A stretch of DNA of 64,000 nucleotides from Morella rubra. Its lineage: Eukaryota; Streptophyta; Magnoliopsida; Fagales; Myricaceae. The stretch is from the NCBI GenBank assembly GCA_003952965.2, contig CM025851.1, positions 35,134,758 to 35,198,757 on the forward strand, read 5' to 3'. Shown piece by piece: positions 43,500-56,284 of this stretch (position 1 is the first letter of the stretch; every line of letters starts with the position of its first letter). The translations under genes and the position numbers were made by a program. The notes under the pieces are model-generated. The model was not told the origin of the DNA and searched no databases. It was given only the letters and a program-made list of their open reading frames with translations.

Positions 43500-44785
43500 C
43501 CTCACAACGAAGCCTGAATGTGATTGGAGGACGTGGTCGGCACAGCGTCAGTGGAAGAGATATCGACGCTCTTCTTTTTTTTTTTTTTCTAAACGACGCT
43601 CTTTGCTATTTATACTTTTTATAGCATTCGCATTTATTAAAACTTCTTTTTTATTTTATTTTTCCAAAAAGCATTCACGATCTTTTTACTCTACGCGAAG
43701 CGGTGAAGGAGATATCATATAAAAATTATTTTTTATTTATTTATATTAAATATTTAGTTTGTGCATGTCTAATCTATGGTACTATTGATCTGATTGGAAA
43801 CGTGCCGTCATCAAGTTATATTTATTAATTTGTGGAAAATATCATTGGCCAAAATAATGCGCTTGATCCGATTAATAAGTTCGTTTATTATTTAATTACA
43901 TAGTAATTACAGGGCCATTAAAGTCGGTTCCCAAAGTGTTTAATTTAATATATTATCTTTTCAAAGATTTAAGAATTTAATTCGTGGGAAAATGGTCCCG
44001 CTGTTATTTAATTTTCATTTCACGTGGGTAACAAGGAAACCTTTCTCCGCTGTCAAGGTTCCCGATTTAGGGAATAAAACGAGACATGGGCCACGTTCCC
44101 TCCGTATGAATATATTCATCAAGTGGCATAGCATAGCTTTAATCTGATGCTCCCGTTGTGTAATTGTCAATCCGTACCCACCATTCTACGATCTTGATCA
44201 CGTGGGTTCAAGGCCCCAACTCTCCTTAACCACTCCATTGCATTACTTCCATTTGTCTAGGGTAAATCTTGACCAATTGTGATGAATATCAGATTTTTTT
44301 TCGATAACGATAAATTTACCGTGCTTCAATCTCAGAAATTACAATTAATGATGGCATAAATCTAAAAATTGGCTTGATTATCACTACAATTTTAGTATTA
44401 TTGTCTTTTAATAAATTAGTCTATGAAGTACAACTTTGAACAAGACAGTCGATGTAATCTATTTTTCAAACATGCAAGTTATTTTGTTCACTAAAAGTTA
44501 ATTAACTAAAAGAAAATCAACATTAGTTCAGGATTAACATATCCATTTTCGGAGTCGGATAACTTATCTTAGACTATGTCCTCGTAGCTAACTTTTTATG
44601 GACAAAATGACCTATATGTTTAAAAAACAGACCAAAAGACCGACCCATTCAAAATTACATCGGAATATTGATTTGTTACAAGTGAATAACACAGGAACTC
44701 TATCAATAATTAAGCCCTAGAAGTTAATTGTTTGCATAGAAGATTTTATTTGATAATTTTACAAGTACTCAGTCTTGAGATTTTG
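43500..44785. other. Spacer
   Basis: AT-rich with no supportable reading frame or element. Confidence 0.5.
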
Positions 44786-44793
44786 TGATTAAT

Positions 44794-46481
44794 TAGGGCT
44801 GTAAATGAACCGAGCCGTTCATGAACAACTCGAACTCGGCTCGTATAAGCTTCGATTCGAGCTCGATTCGTTTAATAAACTAGCCGAGTTCGAACCATTT
44901 CTAGTTCGATATATTAAATGAGCCAAACTGGATTAAACTCGGCTCGACTCGATATAAACTCGCGACCAAAATCTCATATAAGCTCGACTCAGCTCATTTG
45001 AGTTCATTTAAAAGCTCATATTAAAAAGATACATGTAAATAAAAATATATTTATATTCTTACTATGGGGACGTTTGTTTACCAAAATTTTGGAGAATATT
45101 CCTAAAATTTTGGGAATCTTTGAATTGAAATTTATTGGGGTTTGTGAAAAGTGCGAAGTGTATGTGTAAAAGTGTGAAGTTTATTGGGTTTGTGAAATGT
45201 GTTTGGTGTGGTAGAAATTTTGGACCCCAAAAAATTGGGCAAACAAATGCCCCCTATATATATATATCCCTATGTATATGCATGTGTTATGATTTATATT
45301 AAATTTTTATGATATTATCATATTAAGTTACTTTATAAATGTATATGTCATTTTTGATATATATATATATATATATATAGTATATATTTTGTTATGCATT
45401 TTAGTTTAAGCTCGATTTAATATATTTGTTATAACATATGTAATTAAATATTTTTTCATTTATATAAAACAAAATATTTAATAGGTTGTCATTTTGTTTG
45501 ATATTAATGTATGTATATCTATTCATACATTTTGTTATGCATTTTAATTTAAGTTTGAAACACTTTGCAAGGGCTGTTTCTTAATTTTATGTTACAACCA
45601 CATATATGTAATTACATGTTTTACCATTTTATATTTACTTAAAAATTTAGTTCCTTCAATTTATATAACATATGTGTTTCATGTTAGTTTAACATTTTCT
45701 TAGTAATTCATAGTCATTCGTATATTTATATAGCTAATATGAAGTTAAAAATTCTTTCGCAAGAAATTCCGCTAATCTTCATCTTTGTAACTTCCATCAT
45801 TAGATCCATTGATCTAGATATTCAATATATATCAAATTTTGACAAAATATAAATAACTAAACTTGATTTTGTACATAGAAGGTTGAGATTAGAGGAGTTT
45901 CTTATTTGAATAGAGGATAAGCATGGAAGCAACTCTAATTTAATTAATAGGTCATTTTTAGTATACCTTAAGACATAGAGTAGTCGATACTTGATGACAA
46001 ATGTACTTTTGAGATTTTATCGAGTCAAAATGCAACTAATATTATCGTAATTCATAAGCTAAGAGCAACATCCATCTTTAGGAATAGATGTTTTTACTAT
46101 TGGCCTATGTTATTTATACTTTAGATCATAAATTTAGAACTTTATATATAATTACATCGTAATGTGGAGATAGATTATTTGTAATTTTTTTTAATTAAGG
46201 CCAAAATTTTGAATGTCAAAAGTATGGTAATTTCAAATCTTAAAAATATTCTCCCTAATTTAAAAATACAAAACGAGCTCGAGCTCAAGCTGGAGCTCGA
46301 GCTAAGGTCGTTTGTTTGTTTTGTGTCGAACTCGAGCTTGTTTAAAATTTAAAGAACCGAGTTTGAACAGGAATTTTCGAGCTTTATTTGAGCTTGAGTT
46401 TTTATATGTGTTAAACGAGCTGAGCTCAAGCTCAATATATGTGTCAATACTCGACTCGGCTCGACTCGTTTTACAGCCCTA
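44794..46481. mobile_element. Non-autonomous hAT element, 1688 bp
   Basis: Ends TAGGGCTGTAAATGAACCG and CGTTTTACAGCCCTA, with an 8-bp duplication TGATTAAT / TGATCAAT (44786-44793 and 46482-46489). Subterminal regions are packed with GAGCTCGA, GCTCGACTCG and related motifs. The AT-rich centre has no transposase and contains a smaller MITE at 45066-45254. Confidence 0.92.
45066..45254. mobile_element. Small MITE nested in the hAT element, 189 bp
   Basis: Left end GGGGACGTTTGTTTACC and right end, reversed, GGGGCATTTGTTTGCCC form imperfect inverted repeats, with CTAT on both sides. End type resembles Tourist-like MITEs. Confidence 0.6.
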
Positions 46482-46489
46482 TGATCAAT

Positions 46490-47905
46490 ATTAAAGAATT
46501 TAGTGTAATAAGGAGAAAATGAAGCAACCCATAAGTAAAATTTAAGTGGACTTGATTAGAATCTCATGTATTCAACAGGACACTTAGTCAATAGGGACTG
46601 TAGATGCCCTCTCTAAGCTGGATTCAGTAATGACACGATCTCTTTGATCCATGAAAGCATAATAGTGAGAAGTTGGTGGATTATAACTCTTAATTCTTTT
46701 AGTATGGTTGTCCATAGAGTACGGATTTCTTAGAGAAAACCAAAGGCCCAAAATGTGTAATCTCCTGCAACCAATTGTTTGAAAATTTAACAAGTAAGAG
46801 ATCCCAACCACCACAACCACTGGATACGAACAGATAGACTACATAATTAGTAAATTTACCAATCAAAGTTACAAACTTAAACAAATTCGTTTTATTAGAA
46901 TTTGTTAAGATTTTACCCTTCAAATTGAAACCCATTTTATAAAAATTAAGAGGAGCTTAAAAAAAAATTACAAGTCTTGCTATGAAAGCCCAATTAGTCT
47001 GAGAAGTATTTCAATTGGTTTGATTCTTTCGATGATATTTGATTGTTAAAATTTTGGAGTATAAAATTTATAAAAAGTAAATATAGTTTACGAAAATTAA
47101 TAAAAAAAAAATTGAAGAAAAAGAAGATTTAGATCAATATTATAATAAAAACGAATTATTTGATTAGGAAAAAAATTATTTTTATAATTTTTTTCATCAA
47201 CTCCAAATTTTAGAATGTCAAAAATTTGGCAATCAAACATCTACCTTCCTCATGGATGCGTCTTGCTTATTGCCCAGCACGCGTGTGCGTTATGAATTGG
47301 GTACGGCATTGAAAACGTTTGATTCAAGTACGTGCGACTTTGGTACAGCTAGCCAAAAAAATGGCCCATCGGACAAGCCGAAGAATAGCTGTGTCCAGCG
47401 GAGGAAGGTTGCCAAACTGGCAAAAAGCCGCGAAACTTATAACGCGGATACTGAGATCTGAATGCTTAAAAAAAAAAAAAAAAAAAAAAAATTGACCTGA
47501 TTTGTCTACTGGGCACAGCCGATAGTCATCGCTAAGAAAATAAGTCAAATCACTTCCTCTATTAAGAAGATTTTGCTTCGTAAGATCAAGGCATTTGGCC
47601 TTGGCGTCTTCTTTAACCTCGTTTTGGGAGGTTTATGAGTCTTTCTTATTCTTTCTTTCCTTTTTAAGTAAAGTTTTCCCTAAAGACATTAACAAAACAG
47701 AGTTGACGTTGTTAAAGTTGCCTTTGAAATCTTGTGAAAAGGCATCTGTGTGGTTGGTGTGCCAACCATGTTCCTCCCCCCTCATGCTTTTCGTCTGCAC
47801 AGAAAAGCCGGCTAAATCCTTCCAAAATCTCCGACTTTTCTTTCTATCTGTCTATCTAAATCCGGTTGTATTTGTTCATTGGCAAAAAAAATTAAAAACC
47901 CCTCA
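46490..47905. other. Spacer
   Basis: AT-rich. The plus frame at 47252-47461 and the plus frame at 47595-47921 have no recognisable domain. I see nothing to support a gene. Confidence 0.5.
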
Positions 47906-47934
47906 AGGAATGTTAGGTTAGAAAAAAATTGTAA

Positions 47935-48275
47935 GATTTTTTTAATTTTGATAAAATTATGACTTTTTATGTAAATAAAATTTTTATAAATTTTTGTATA
48001 AAAATTAATAAAAATAATATTAAAATATTTAATTTTTGTTAGAGTTTGTAAAAAAGTATAAAGAGAGATAACTTGTTGTAATTGTTTAATAAAAAAATAT
48101 TAAAATTAGTGAAAAAGTATAAAAAGATAATATTTATTATAATGTTTGTTAAAATGTATTGAAATTTACGTAAAAAATTGTTAGAAATTATGTAAAAAAT
48201 ATTTGTATTTGTGTAAAAATTATGAGATTTTAAATCTTTGTTTTGTAAATTTTATTAAATAATTATATATTCTGG
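47935..48275. repeat. AT-rich MITE relic, relative of the Tourist-like MITE at 61773
   Basis: Shares GAGTTTGTAAAAAAGTATAA, AGAGATAACTTGTTGTAATTG and TTTAATAAAAAAATATTAAA with 61890-61960, in the same order and orientation. Its own ends are not preserved as clear inverted repeats. Confidence 0.6.
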
Positions 48276-48885
48276 AATACTATGACAGACGAACATGCCC
48301 TTGTGATAGCCTAAGATATTTATAGCCTGCTTTGGAACAAGAATAACCATCTTTATTCGTATGGCTTTTTTGGCCTTTTTCTTTTTGGAGGAATGAATCC
48401 CAACTCCTTGTCATATCCTTCACCGATGTGGCCATGACATATGTGGAGCACTACTGAAGATATGTTGGCGTCATTGGCAACATCAGAGTGGAATACACAG
48501 TTACTGTGTGGACAAAAAGAAACTTCTCCTTTTGTCAGAAAGGATGTTTCGGGTTGACAACCATGAACTAATGAACTTCACGCAAGTGACTCTTTCTTTT
48601 CTCGGAAGAAGATGGTAGAAGCTGGGCTCCAAAACCATTCAGTGCTTGTGTAGTATTGCACTAACATGCTTTGAGCAGAAAATACCAAAATTAGCGAACT
48701 TCAACTAATTTCACAAAGAATTGAATATATAACCTTTAGTATCAATCTAAGATACACCCAAAAGGATTAAAATACCTGAAGAAAGAAACCAAAAGCGGGG
48801 AATAATTGAAAACCTGCAATATGTTGCCAAGTTTTGCTTTACACGTTGAAGGAGTTGTTTTGAACCGCAGTCTCTGACAGGTCGT

Positions 48886-51262
48886 TCAAGCGGCAGCAGC
48901 TGGCTCAGATGCAGCAGCAGCAGCAGCTCTTTTCTTGGCAAAGTACTCGTCTGCACGAGCAAGGTTCTTAGCAACGGATGGTTTTACCCATTTCTTCCTT
49001 CCGGGAAGTACTGTGAGGGAACAGCCAGCAGCTTCAAGTTTCTCCTTTGCTGACACTGAAAAGGCACGAGCCTTTATGTTCAGCTTCACTCTTACTTCCC
49101 CTTCACCTAGAACCTGAAACCAAATATTATACATCAGTGGATGCACATATGAACTCACATATCTCACGTCAGAGTAAGCCATGGTTTTTAATGTTCTCTA
49201 CAAGAGCGAGCCTGTCTGATTAAAGGTGAGAGGGGATGCGATCAACCATAGTTAAGAAAAACCATCCCATAGGAAATCTACTCTTTTGATAATGTTCTAA
49301 AAAATTACACAACCAAGGAGAAACCTTATGAAGGCGGTCACAAGAAAAGAGGGTAGATTTCCCTTTTTCAATAGAAAGTGCAACAATTATACCTTAAATA
49401 TAGGTATAATTGTACCTTTAGAGGGAGTCTCCTTTCTCTTCCTGAAGGGTTAATCAATCCCTTCTTCTTCAACGATTCCAGAGACACCTCTTCGCCTTCT
49501 TGAAATCCAGCAGCTTCTATGTCCCTCAAGTTAACAGGGACATATTTAGGTAAACCAGCACGCATACCTTGTCAAAAACAGAGAAAGGAAAAAGAAATTC
49601 ATAAGTGAAATATACAAATTTCTTATGCATATGCACTCACACACCTTTGTAGGTGTTGAACCCCCTTCCCCCTCTCCAACATATGACAACAAGATAAAGG
49701 ATTCATTTTCCACTCATTTCCCGTTTTGCATTTGTCAGTGGTGTTGTGTATTGTTTTCAGCCGCCCTTCTTTGTATCATGATCATAATGATACTTTGGAT
49801 CTGCTTAGAAAGGTCTCACTAATAATGGCTTGTGTGTCTTTCTCGGTGAGGTTACTAAGCGGGGAGCCGAATGGCAAGCACGGTGGAGCTAGTGAAGAAA
49901 AAAACTGCATAAAAGGGTGGAAATATGACATTATTTGATGAATGGAGTCACATCTAGGAACATCACTAATTCTAAATCGCAGTGCCCGGTAAGGAATATC
50001 GTGAACTGACATTTTGGAAACAAAATTGGAAAACTATTTTGTCAGTATCTATCAATCCAACACGGTTAGAGGCTTAGAGCTCATCCTACACTAATAAATA
50101 ATTAAAACACATTCCATTAAAGCCAAAGGAGTAATCAGAACCATCTTCATGAGACTCCAAGCAATGTGTACGACAGACGGAAAGCCCATGGCTTTTTGTG
50201 CCTGGGAATCTCTAATGGAACTAATTCGGTCTTCAAAGCAGCAACTCTCCTAAAAGACACAGTTTTTCACTAAAGCATTCGTAAATGCTGAAAATCACCC
50301 AGACACCCACCAAGACAACATGATGCAGACGACACTGCAAGTTCGCTCCTAACAAAGGTCGCATTGGATCTTAACAGAAAGATGGAAAAGGAAAGGTAAA
50401 CCGAAGGAAGGCTTCTTCCCTTAAGCATTTCCACTATTCTCTTTCTTTCCAAGCACCAAATTAAGGGTAAAGGTTCACATGTAAAGTCCTCAGAAATCAG
50501 GTCAGTGCAAAAGAAATCAATGCAACATCAACAAAGAGCATAATTTTCCAACAACTCCCCTAGCCATATAACTCCAGCCTCGGAGGATTGAGGCCTGCAA
50601 CACCGAAACGCCGTTCTAGTATACAACAAATGAAGCATTTTCTCAAAAACTTACTACGCAACACAAGTCTATTCAATTCGCCAGAAAAAAATTTGAGTTT
50701 CTAACGAGAACCCAACATTGCCCTTCAATCAAGCACACAAATCCAATCAGTTAAAGCAATAGGAGGAGCCATTTTTACCTCCTCCAATCCCTTTTAACTT
50801 TGGTATTCTCCGATAAAGCGGCATTTGGCCGCCCTCAAACCCCTTCCTTACCCCGGGCCCAGACCTCGATTTCTGGCCCCTCATTCCGAACCCGCAGCTG
50901 CCCCCTTGTCCTGCGGATATACCCCTTCCCTTTCTCTTCGCCTTTTTCCTCGACCCAGGCTGGGGGCCTAGATTATCAAGCCGGAACCGAGCGCTGGACA
51001 ACGGAGCATTCCCAACAACAGCAGCTGCCTGGTTCAGCACGACAAATTGTCTTCTTTCTCTGCTCCTGAGTTGGAGCTTGAGTGAATGGAAACGACAGGG
51101 GCTTGGTTTCAACTTCTTCAAATTTCCCTACAATTCAAAAAAATCACAACGGTGATTACTATTATGGAGCACTAACAAATGAAACTAGCTATGGGGAGAG
51201 GGAGAGAGGACCTTGAATGGGGAGGGAGGAAGCGTAGTTGAGAGGGAGAGAAGAGCTGCCAT
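48886..51262 (-). CDS. RPL15: Plastid ribosomal protein uL15 (L15), nuclear-encoded, complete
   Basis: Protein of the large subunit of the chloroplast 70S ribosome. There are four coding exons, 51262-51212, 51127-50779, 49567-49416 and 49113-48886, all GT-AG, giving 259 aa. The first 60 or so residues ([17 protein letters not shown]...) form a Ser/Leu-rich, basic plastid transit peptide. The mature part starts near [20 protein letters not shown] and carries the L15 signature [20 protein letters not shown] and [20 protein letters not shown]. It continues [20 protein letters not shown], then [15 protein letters not shown], then [20 protein letters not shown]. It ends in a [16 protein letters not shown] tail typical of plant plastid L15. 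The second and third coding exons are joined in phase 1, within GG/GMRAG. No disabling change is visible. Confidence 0.96.
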
Positions 51263-51400
51263 GGACGATAGGCCTGGGACTGCAAGTGCGAGGCTCAGCG
51301 AGCAGGCACAGTTAAAGCGGATATGGGTAGGGAAATGGATCTTCTACGGTCGTCTTCGTTTACGATCTCGGGACTAACCATTGAGGTCAAGCCACGTTAA
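51263..51400 (-). promoter_or_regulatory. Probable RPL15 promoter and leader
   Basis: Directly upstream of the RPL15 ATG. No TATA box is clear, which is common for housekeeping plastid-protein genes. Confidence 0.35.
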
Positions 51401-51827
51401 ATGAGAGACGACACGTACACCTCTGATATGGCGACTGTAACGTTGCCGTTTTCTCTCGCGGTGGGACTGGGCTTGGAGGTTAGGTTGGTGAATTTATTTG
51501 CTCGTTCATTTTTTCAATTTGGGCTCGAAACTGAGCTTGGGCCTTTCTCAGGGCAGCTCCGAAAATTTCAAACACACAAAGGTTGAGTAGCCTAAGAGGC
51601 CCACTAATGCTCCAAATATTAGGACATGTAAGCAGATAAACAAATCAATCGGTCCCCAGTCGAACTGAAGATGGAATCTGACAACAGACCCAATTCAAGA
51701 GACGATATTAACACCTTGAATCAAGTTCGGATTCAGCCAACTATTTTGCTTTTTCTCCTTTCACGTTGGAGAGAGAGAGAGAGAGAAGGGAGCTGGTGGG
51801 GTGAAGTTTCTAGTCAGAAAAAGAGAA

Positions 51828-51926
51828 ATGGTTGGAGTCGATAGTACGTTAGGCCTGCGGCATTTCATTCAGCAATACGAGAAAGAGAAGCAGGCCAGAG
51901 GTGGCTACCCGGATCCAAAAGCATAA
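51828..51926 (+). CDS. Small ORF of 32 codons in a good start context (unproven)
   Basis: After a (GA)n leader (about 51769-51787) the ATG in AAGAGAAATGGTT opens a frame encoding MVGVDSTLGLRHFIQQYEKE then KQARGGYPDPKA and a TAA. The composition (QQYEKEKQARGGYPDP) is unlike random AT-rich spacer, and the leader resembles a plant 5' UTR, divergent from RPL15. It could be a genuine micropeptide gene, or the first exon of a lost or transposed gene. I do not recognise it. Confidence 0.35.
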   Translation: MVGVDSTLGLRHFIQQYEKEKQARGGYPDPKA

Positions 51927-51929
51927 AAA

Positions 51930-53250
51930 GTCATTTTTTACAATGCAGCTTTGAGCCTTTGGCAGAAAAAAAGTTGCGGCAAGTTAGCTGTGTGCCTCTA
52001 AGGGTGCCAAAATCAGTCGGAGTCACTAGACAATGCTCAATCACTATTCCTCCTAGTGCACAAGAGGGTATTGGAGAGATAAACTTATTGATTGGGGGCT
52101 AAAGAATATTATCGCACACTCACTAAAAAGTCACAAGTGTGGATAGTTAATATATCATAGTTGGGTTCAAACATATAGGATTTGGGTCAGGTCATGCGTA
52201 ATGTACGTTGTGTGGAGTCCCTCGTCTCTCTAGTTCATGTTCCACTTTTTTTAAATTCTTTTTCAGTTGTAAAACTTTTATTTTTAATTGTGTCAAGAGA
52301 CTTGGCAATGGTTGACTTGCCAGCTAGAAGTCTATTTTTCACGGAAAAAAATTAGGGTGGATTGCATGTTTGACGATCGAGAAACAACGGATACGATTTC
52401 CAGTACTCCTATAAACTCGTACGTATAGGTTCCTTTTTCCTGCTTTTGTCATTTGTTATATTTAAAGTTTCAGTACTTGAAATGTGCAGTGGACCACGTC
52501 AAGTTATAATCTCTGTGAAATGCAAATCTTGGGTAGCTTACAGCTCTATATATATATCAGCTTCTTCTGCATGCAATGTCAACAACTGCAGTGAGGGTAT
52601 ACAGAGATTCCCCGAAAGCCGAAAGAAACCAACTTTACGAAGAAATATTGGACCACTTGGGACTTTTATATATCTTTTTCTCAGATAATTTGACTCCCGT
52701 CTTCCCCAAGAACTGAATATATATATATATATATATATATCGGGCTAAACAGGAGTAGTAGAGTGGTCCATGAATATCAGCTGACGATAAAAGGCGTGGC
52801 TGATATTTCTGCGAGGGTACTGATCTTGATGTTTGCAAATATAGTTGTTCGTAGCCCAGCTTTTGTTGGAAAAAGATAAGATTTGAACTGCAAGAAGTCC
52901 GTAAGTATTCTCAAGCTCATTGCCTCTCATTTAATTCGGAAGATTGTTCATGTGCAGTAGCTATCCTTGGGGGATCTCTCTTTCTCGATCCCCCTCGAGA
53001 AAGAAAAAAATTAAAATTTTTTTTTTCTCATTTTTTTAATCAAGTGATATTGTTAGCTGTTGTTGCCTCAGCTTCTATTGACCCCATCTTATCCATTTAT
53101 TTTAACAACAAAAACACCAGAAAATGCTCTTCTGTAATCTCTAAAAACCAGAAAATTTGGATCGAGCAAATTTCCTCCGGCCACTACCAAGCGTCCTCGT
53201 GTTCTTTACTAAGCCGACTTACTCTGAGAGCTACCAATTTTTTCCTTCCA
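51930..53250. other. Spacer with (AT)n runs
   Basis: No supportable gene. An (AT)n run lies at about 52719-52740. Confidence 0.5.
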
Positions 53251-53265
53251 TGCTCCTTTGCATTT

Positions 53266-54240
53266 CTATTCATCCATAGCATGTCTATTGCTAGTACATC
53301 TAGCGAACAACTGAAATTGGTGTTTCTCCTCTATCAGGATAACTAATACATCCAAAGGATCAAGTATGAAATTAACCCATTCGACTACATTTGTAAATCC
53401 CAAATTCACAGTATCAGTTGGCCATTTTGACTCCCTCCATAGAACCTGGGCAAAACATAATTCCAACACCATATGATATATTGTTTCCCTCCAGAAACCG
53501 CAGAGACCACAAATCATTGAATCTTCATCTATCAACCCCACTCTTTCTGCTATTTTCGCCTTTGTAGGTAACAAATCCCATAGGACTTTCCAAAGGTCCT
53601 TCCAATATTTCAGTTCTAGAATCACATTTGGGTTCCTCCGTTGCTGGACAATCTCCCAATGTACATTGATTTTGTTGTGAACATTCCCGATCCCTCATGA
53701 ATCCATATATATAACCCCATCCTTAGTTCCATCGCAAGGCAAAGCTAATTCCTTTATTGCCGATACTGACTCTTCAGCAAAAAGATCATGCAGCCTCTGT
53801 ATGTTCCAGCCTCCACTCTCCCTATCCACTAGTTCACTCAATTTTAAATCACCCTCCCTTGCCCCATTTTTTTTGCCTTTGGGGTAGGTCAAAGGGTCGG
53901 CATACTTGGAACCCATGGCATACCCCACACTCAAATACTTCTTCCATCTCCCATTAAACAAAGATTCTCCCAGATCAGATGTCTAACCTGTAACGTATAT
54001 GTTTGAACAAATAACAATTTGGGCAACAAATTTGAGAGATCATTCATTGTTTGATCAAATAGGCACAAGCGGGCGGCTTGGAAATCCCGTAAAAAACTCG
54101 AAATCAACACAATGACATATATAGACATCGCAAGAGGGCCTCAAGAATCTCCATCCACCTACAAATGTGGAAAATACCATAGGACCTCAAATCATATTTT
54201 GTAAGTCCAATATTATCATGCAGGTTCGCTAGAGTACAAA
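53266..54240 (-). mobile_element. LINE (L1-type) ORF2 C-terminal relic
   Basis: On the minus strand, MFNGRWKKYLSVGYAMGSK and VDRESGGWNIQRLHDLFAEE (53961-53700 region) match the segment of plant L1 ORF2 after the reverse transcriptase. KYWKDLWKVLWDLLPTKAKI with CGLCGFWRETIYHMVLELCF and AQVLWRES (53625-53266 region) matches the following zinc-binding domain (zf-RVT). The reverse-transcriptase and endonuclease domains are absent, and the frame is broken into pieces. A plain 5'-truncated, decayed LINE. Confidence 0.75.
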
Positions 54241-56070
54241 CAAGGGTCTCTTCTCTCTTTCTCGGGCACCAACACGGGCCTCTTACTAAAGGGAATTTCT
54301 AGTTCTATGTCTAGCATTATAAGACATAAGCTGAATCAGTTTGGGCAGCAGGCAAGAACCAACCAGACATCGTACGTTTTGGCATTATGAACGTGCACGA
54401 GAGACACCTAACAAAACAATCTCAACCTAAAAATCTTAACTTTTTCTTCTTCTCAACAAAAAAACCTATATTTTTGTGGGACACGCCAAAGTTGGCATAA
54501 AGTGAGAAAGTGACTGGAAAACCAGTTGGCTTCATTCCCAGATGCATGCCTTGAACCCATACCGCCGGAAAAGAAAAAGAAAATCTAAAGTAGCCAAATT
54601 AGCCCCAGCTGAAGCTATAGGTGGCCACGAGATCTTGCTGGTATGCAGGCTGAAATTTGCCATTATGATGATTGTGCTCTGTTGTGAAATTTGATAGCCA
54701 AGGTACGAAAATTAATTATATGTATCCAACATGTAGTACTAGTCAAGGGGTCAATTAATAATATCATAATTAAGTTCAACCATCAATAGAATGTGCCAAT
54801 CGAACTATCCTCTATTTTGCAATGTTGCTCCACAAGATATCAACATTGTCAATTAGCCCCCAAGTTATGTATATATTTTATAAGGTGACCCTCTAGGACC
54901 TAAAATGTCTGATGTAAATTTAAGATGGTCAAATTACTTTCGCATATGTCATTATCTATTTTAGTTAAGGATAGTTGGGATATTAAATTGTCTCAAAATA
55001 GGGCTCTTGCAAATTATATAAAAGTGTATATGTGAAGAGCTAAGAGACATGGTAGTTTCTAGGTGAAATTAGGGAAAGACACATTGTTAAATTTGCGGAC
55101 CTCTAAATTACCAGTATTAATAGAACATTTCTTAATGTACTGAAAGCATGCACAGCTTCTTGGACTTGGTTCCTAATTTTTTTTTTAATTGAAGTCTTAT
55201 TTTGGCTATTGGGAAGGTATATAGGACAATGAAGAAAAAAAAATATTGATCTTTACCTTACCGCTTAACTGGGCTAGCTAGCTAATTAATTAAGCATGCT
55301 TGAAGTATATATTAAAAAAAAAATTCAATTTCTAAGAACCATCTTAATTTTCTTATGTCCTGATATGTCAAATGCAAACCACTACCATTAATTGATTCAT
55401 AGCTAGAAGAAAAAAATAACATCATCCAAGAAACGAAACTAAATTAACCATTCATTTTCCTTCACATTGATTGAAAACGTACTATTATTTCTATAATCGA
55501 ACAACCAAGAACTTCCAATGAATAAAACAAACACATTTGTAGGGTACTTGAGTGTCCATACTTGTGTCGATCACACAACCCATGTAGTAATTTGAACTCG
55601 ATAGTAACACTTCCGCGATCCAGGCAATCTCAGGGTACGTGTAATCGTATGTCCAGCTTCACAAGTATGACGACTACACAGCAGCATGTCTGCAAGGCCA
55701 GGCCTGTCTTATAATAAACAGGCCCTAAGTTGTATAATAAATGACATCTTTCATATTGCTGGGCGTTTGCTTTAATGCTAGAAGGTGTTGAAAGGGAAAT
55801 GAACATTTGACTGCGGTCCATCTCTTCGGTTAAAACTTAATTTATAGCATTAATTGAGGATATCATTGGACATGATCGATACTGCAAGTTCTAGAGATCA
55901 AATAGACCTAGCACTCTTGAGCAAAGGCACAACTAAGGCAACGTCCCTCTCATTTCTTCCCTCTCAACCAAACTAAATGACACTACCATGTACCTAAGCC
56001 TCTCTCCACCCCCACACTTCCCCTTTTTAAAGTCACGAGACCCACTGTCCTTTTGTTCTTTCATTTATCT
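54241..56070. other. Spacer upstream of the JAGGED-type gene
   Basis: No supportable gene or element. The right part presumably contains the promoter of the zinc-finger gene. Confidence 0.45.
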
Positions 56071-56094
56071 CAGAAAGAAGAGAGAGAGAGAGAG

Positions 56095-56196
56095 ATGATT
56101 CCAGTGGGGGCTGGCAGAGGAACTGATAGAGAACTTTCAAAGCTCTTTTTCTACCACCATCACTCAACTAGCCTCTACATTGCAGTTCCAAACTGA
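56095..56196 (+). CDS. Possible upstream ORF in the leader of the JAGGED-type gene
   Basis: A 33-codon frame (MIPVGAGRGTDRELSKLFFY... ending LYIAVPN) starts just after the (GA)n leader and ends about 89 bases before the start codon of the zinc-finger gene. If transcription starts upstream of it, ribosomes would meet this ATG first and it could dampen translation. The start site is not known, so this is tentative. Confidence 0.3.
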   Translation: MIPVGAGRGTDRELSKLFFYHHHSTSLYIAVPN

Positions 56197-56284
56197 AAGT
56201 CATATAATTTTCTAAGAGCTTTAGTTCTCTTCCTATCTGAAAGATTATTTCCTTCATATTTTCTGTCTCCTCTCTGTCGGTACC

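Noticed and set aside
49625-50012. Small frames between RPL15 exons
   Set aside because: They lie in the intron between coding exons 2 and 3.
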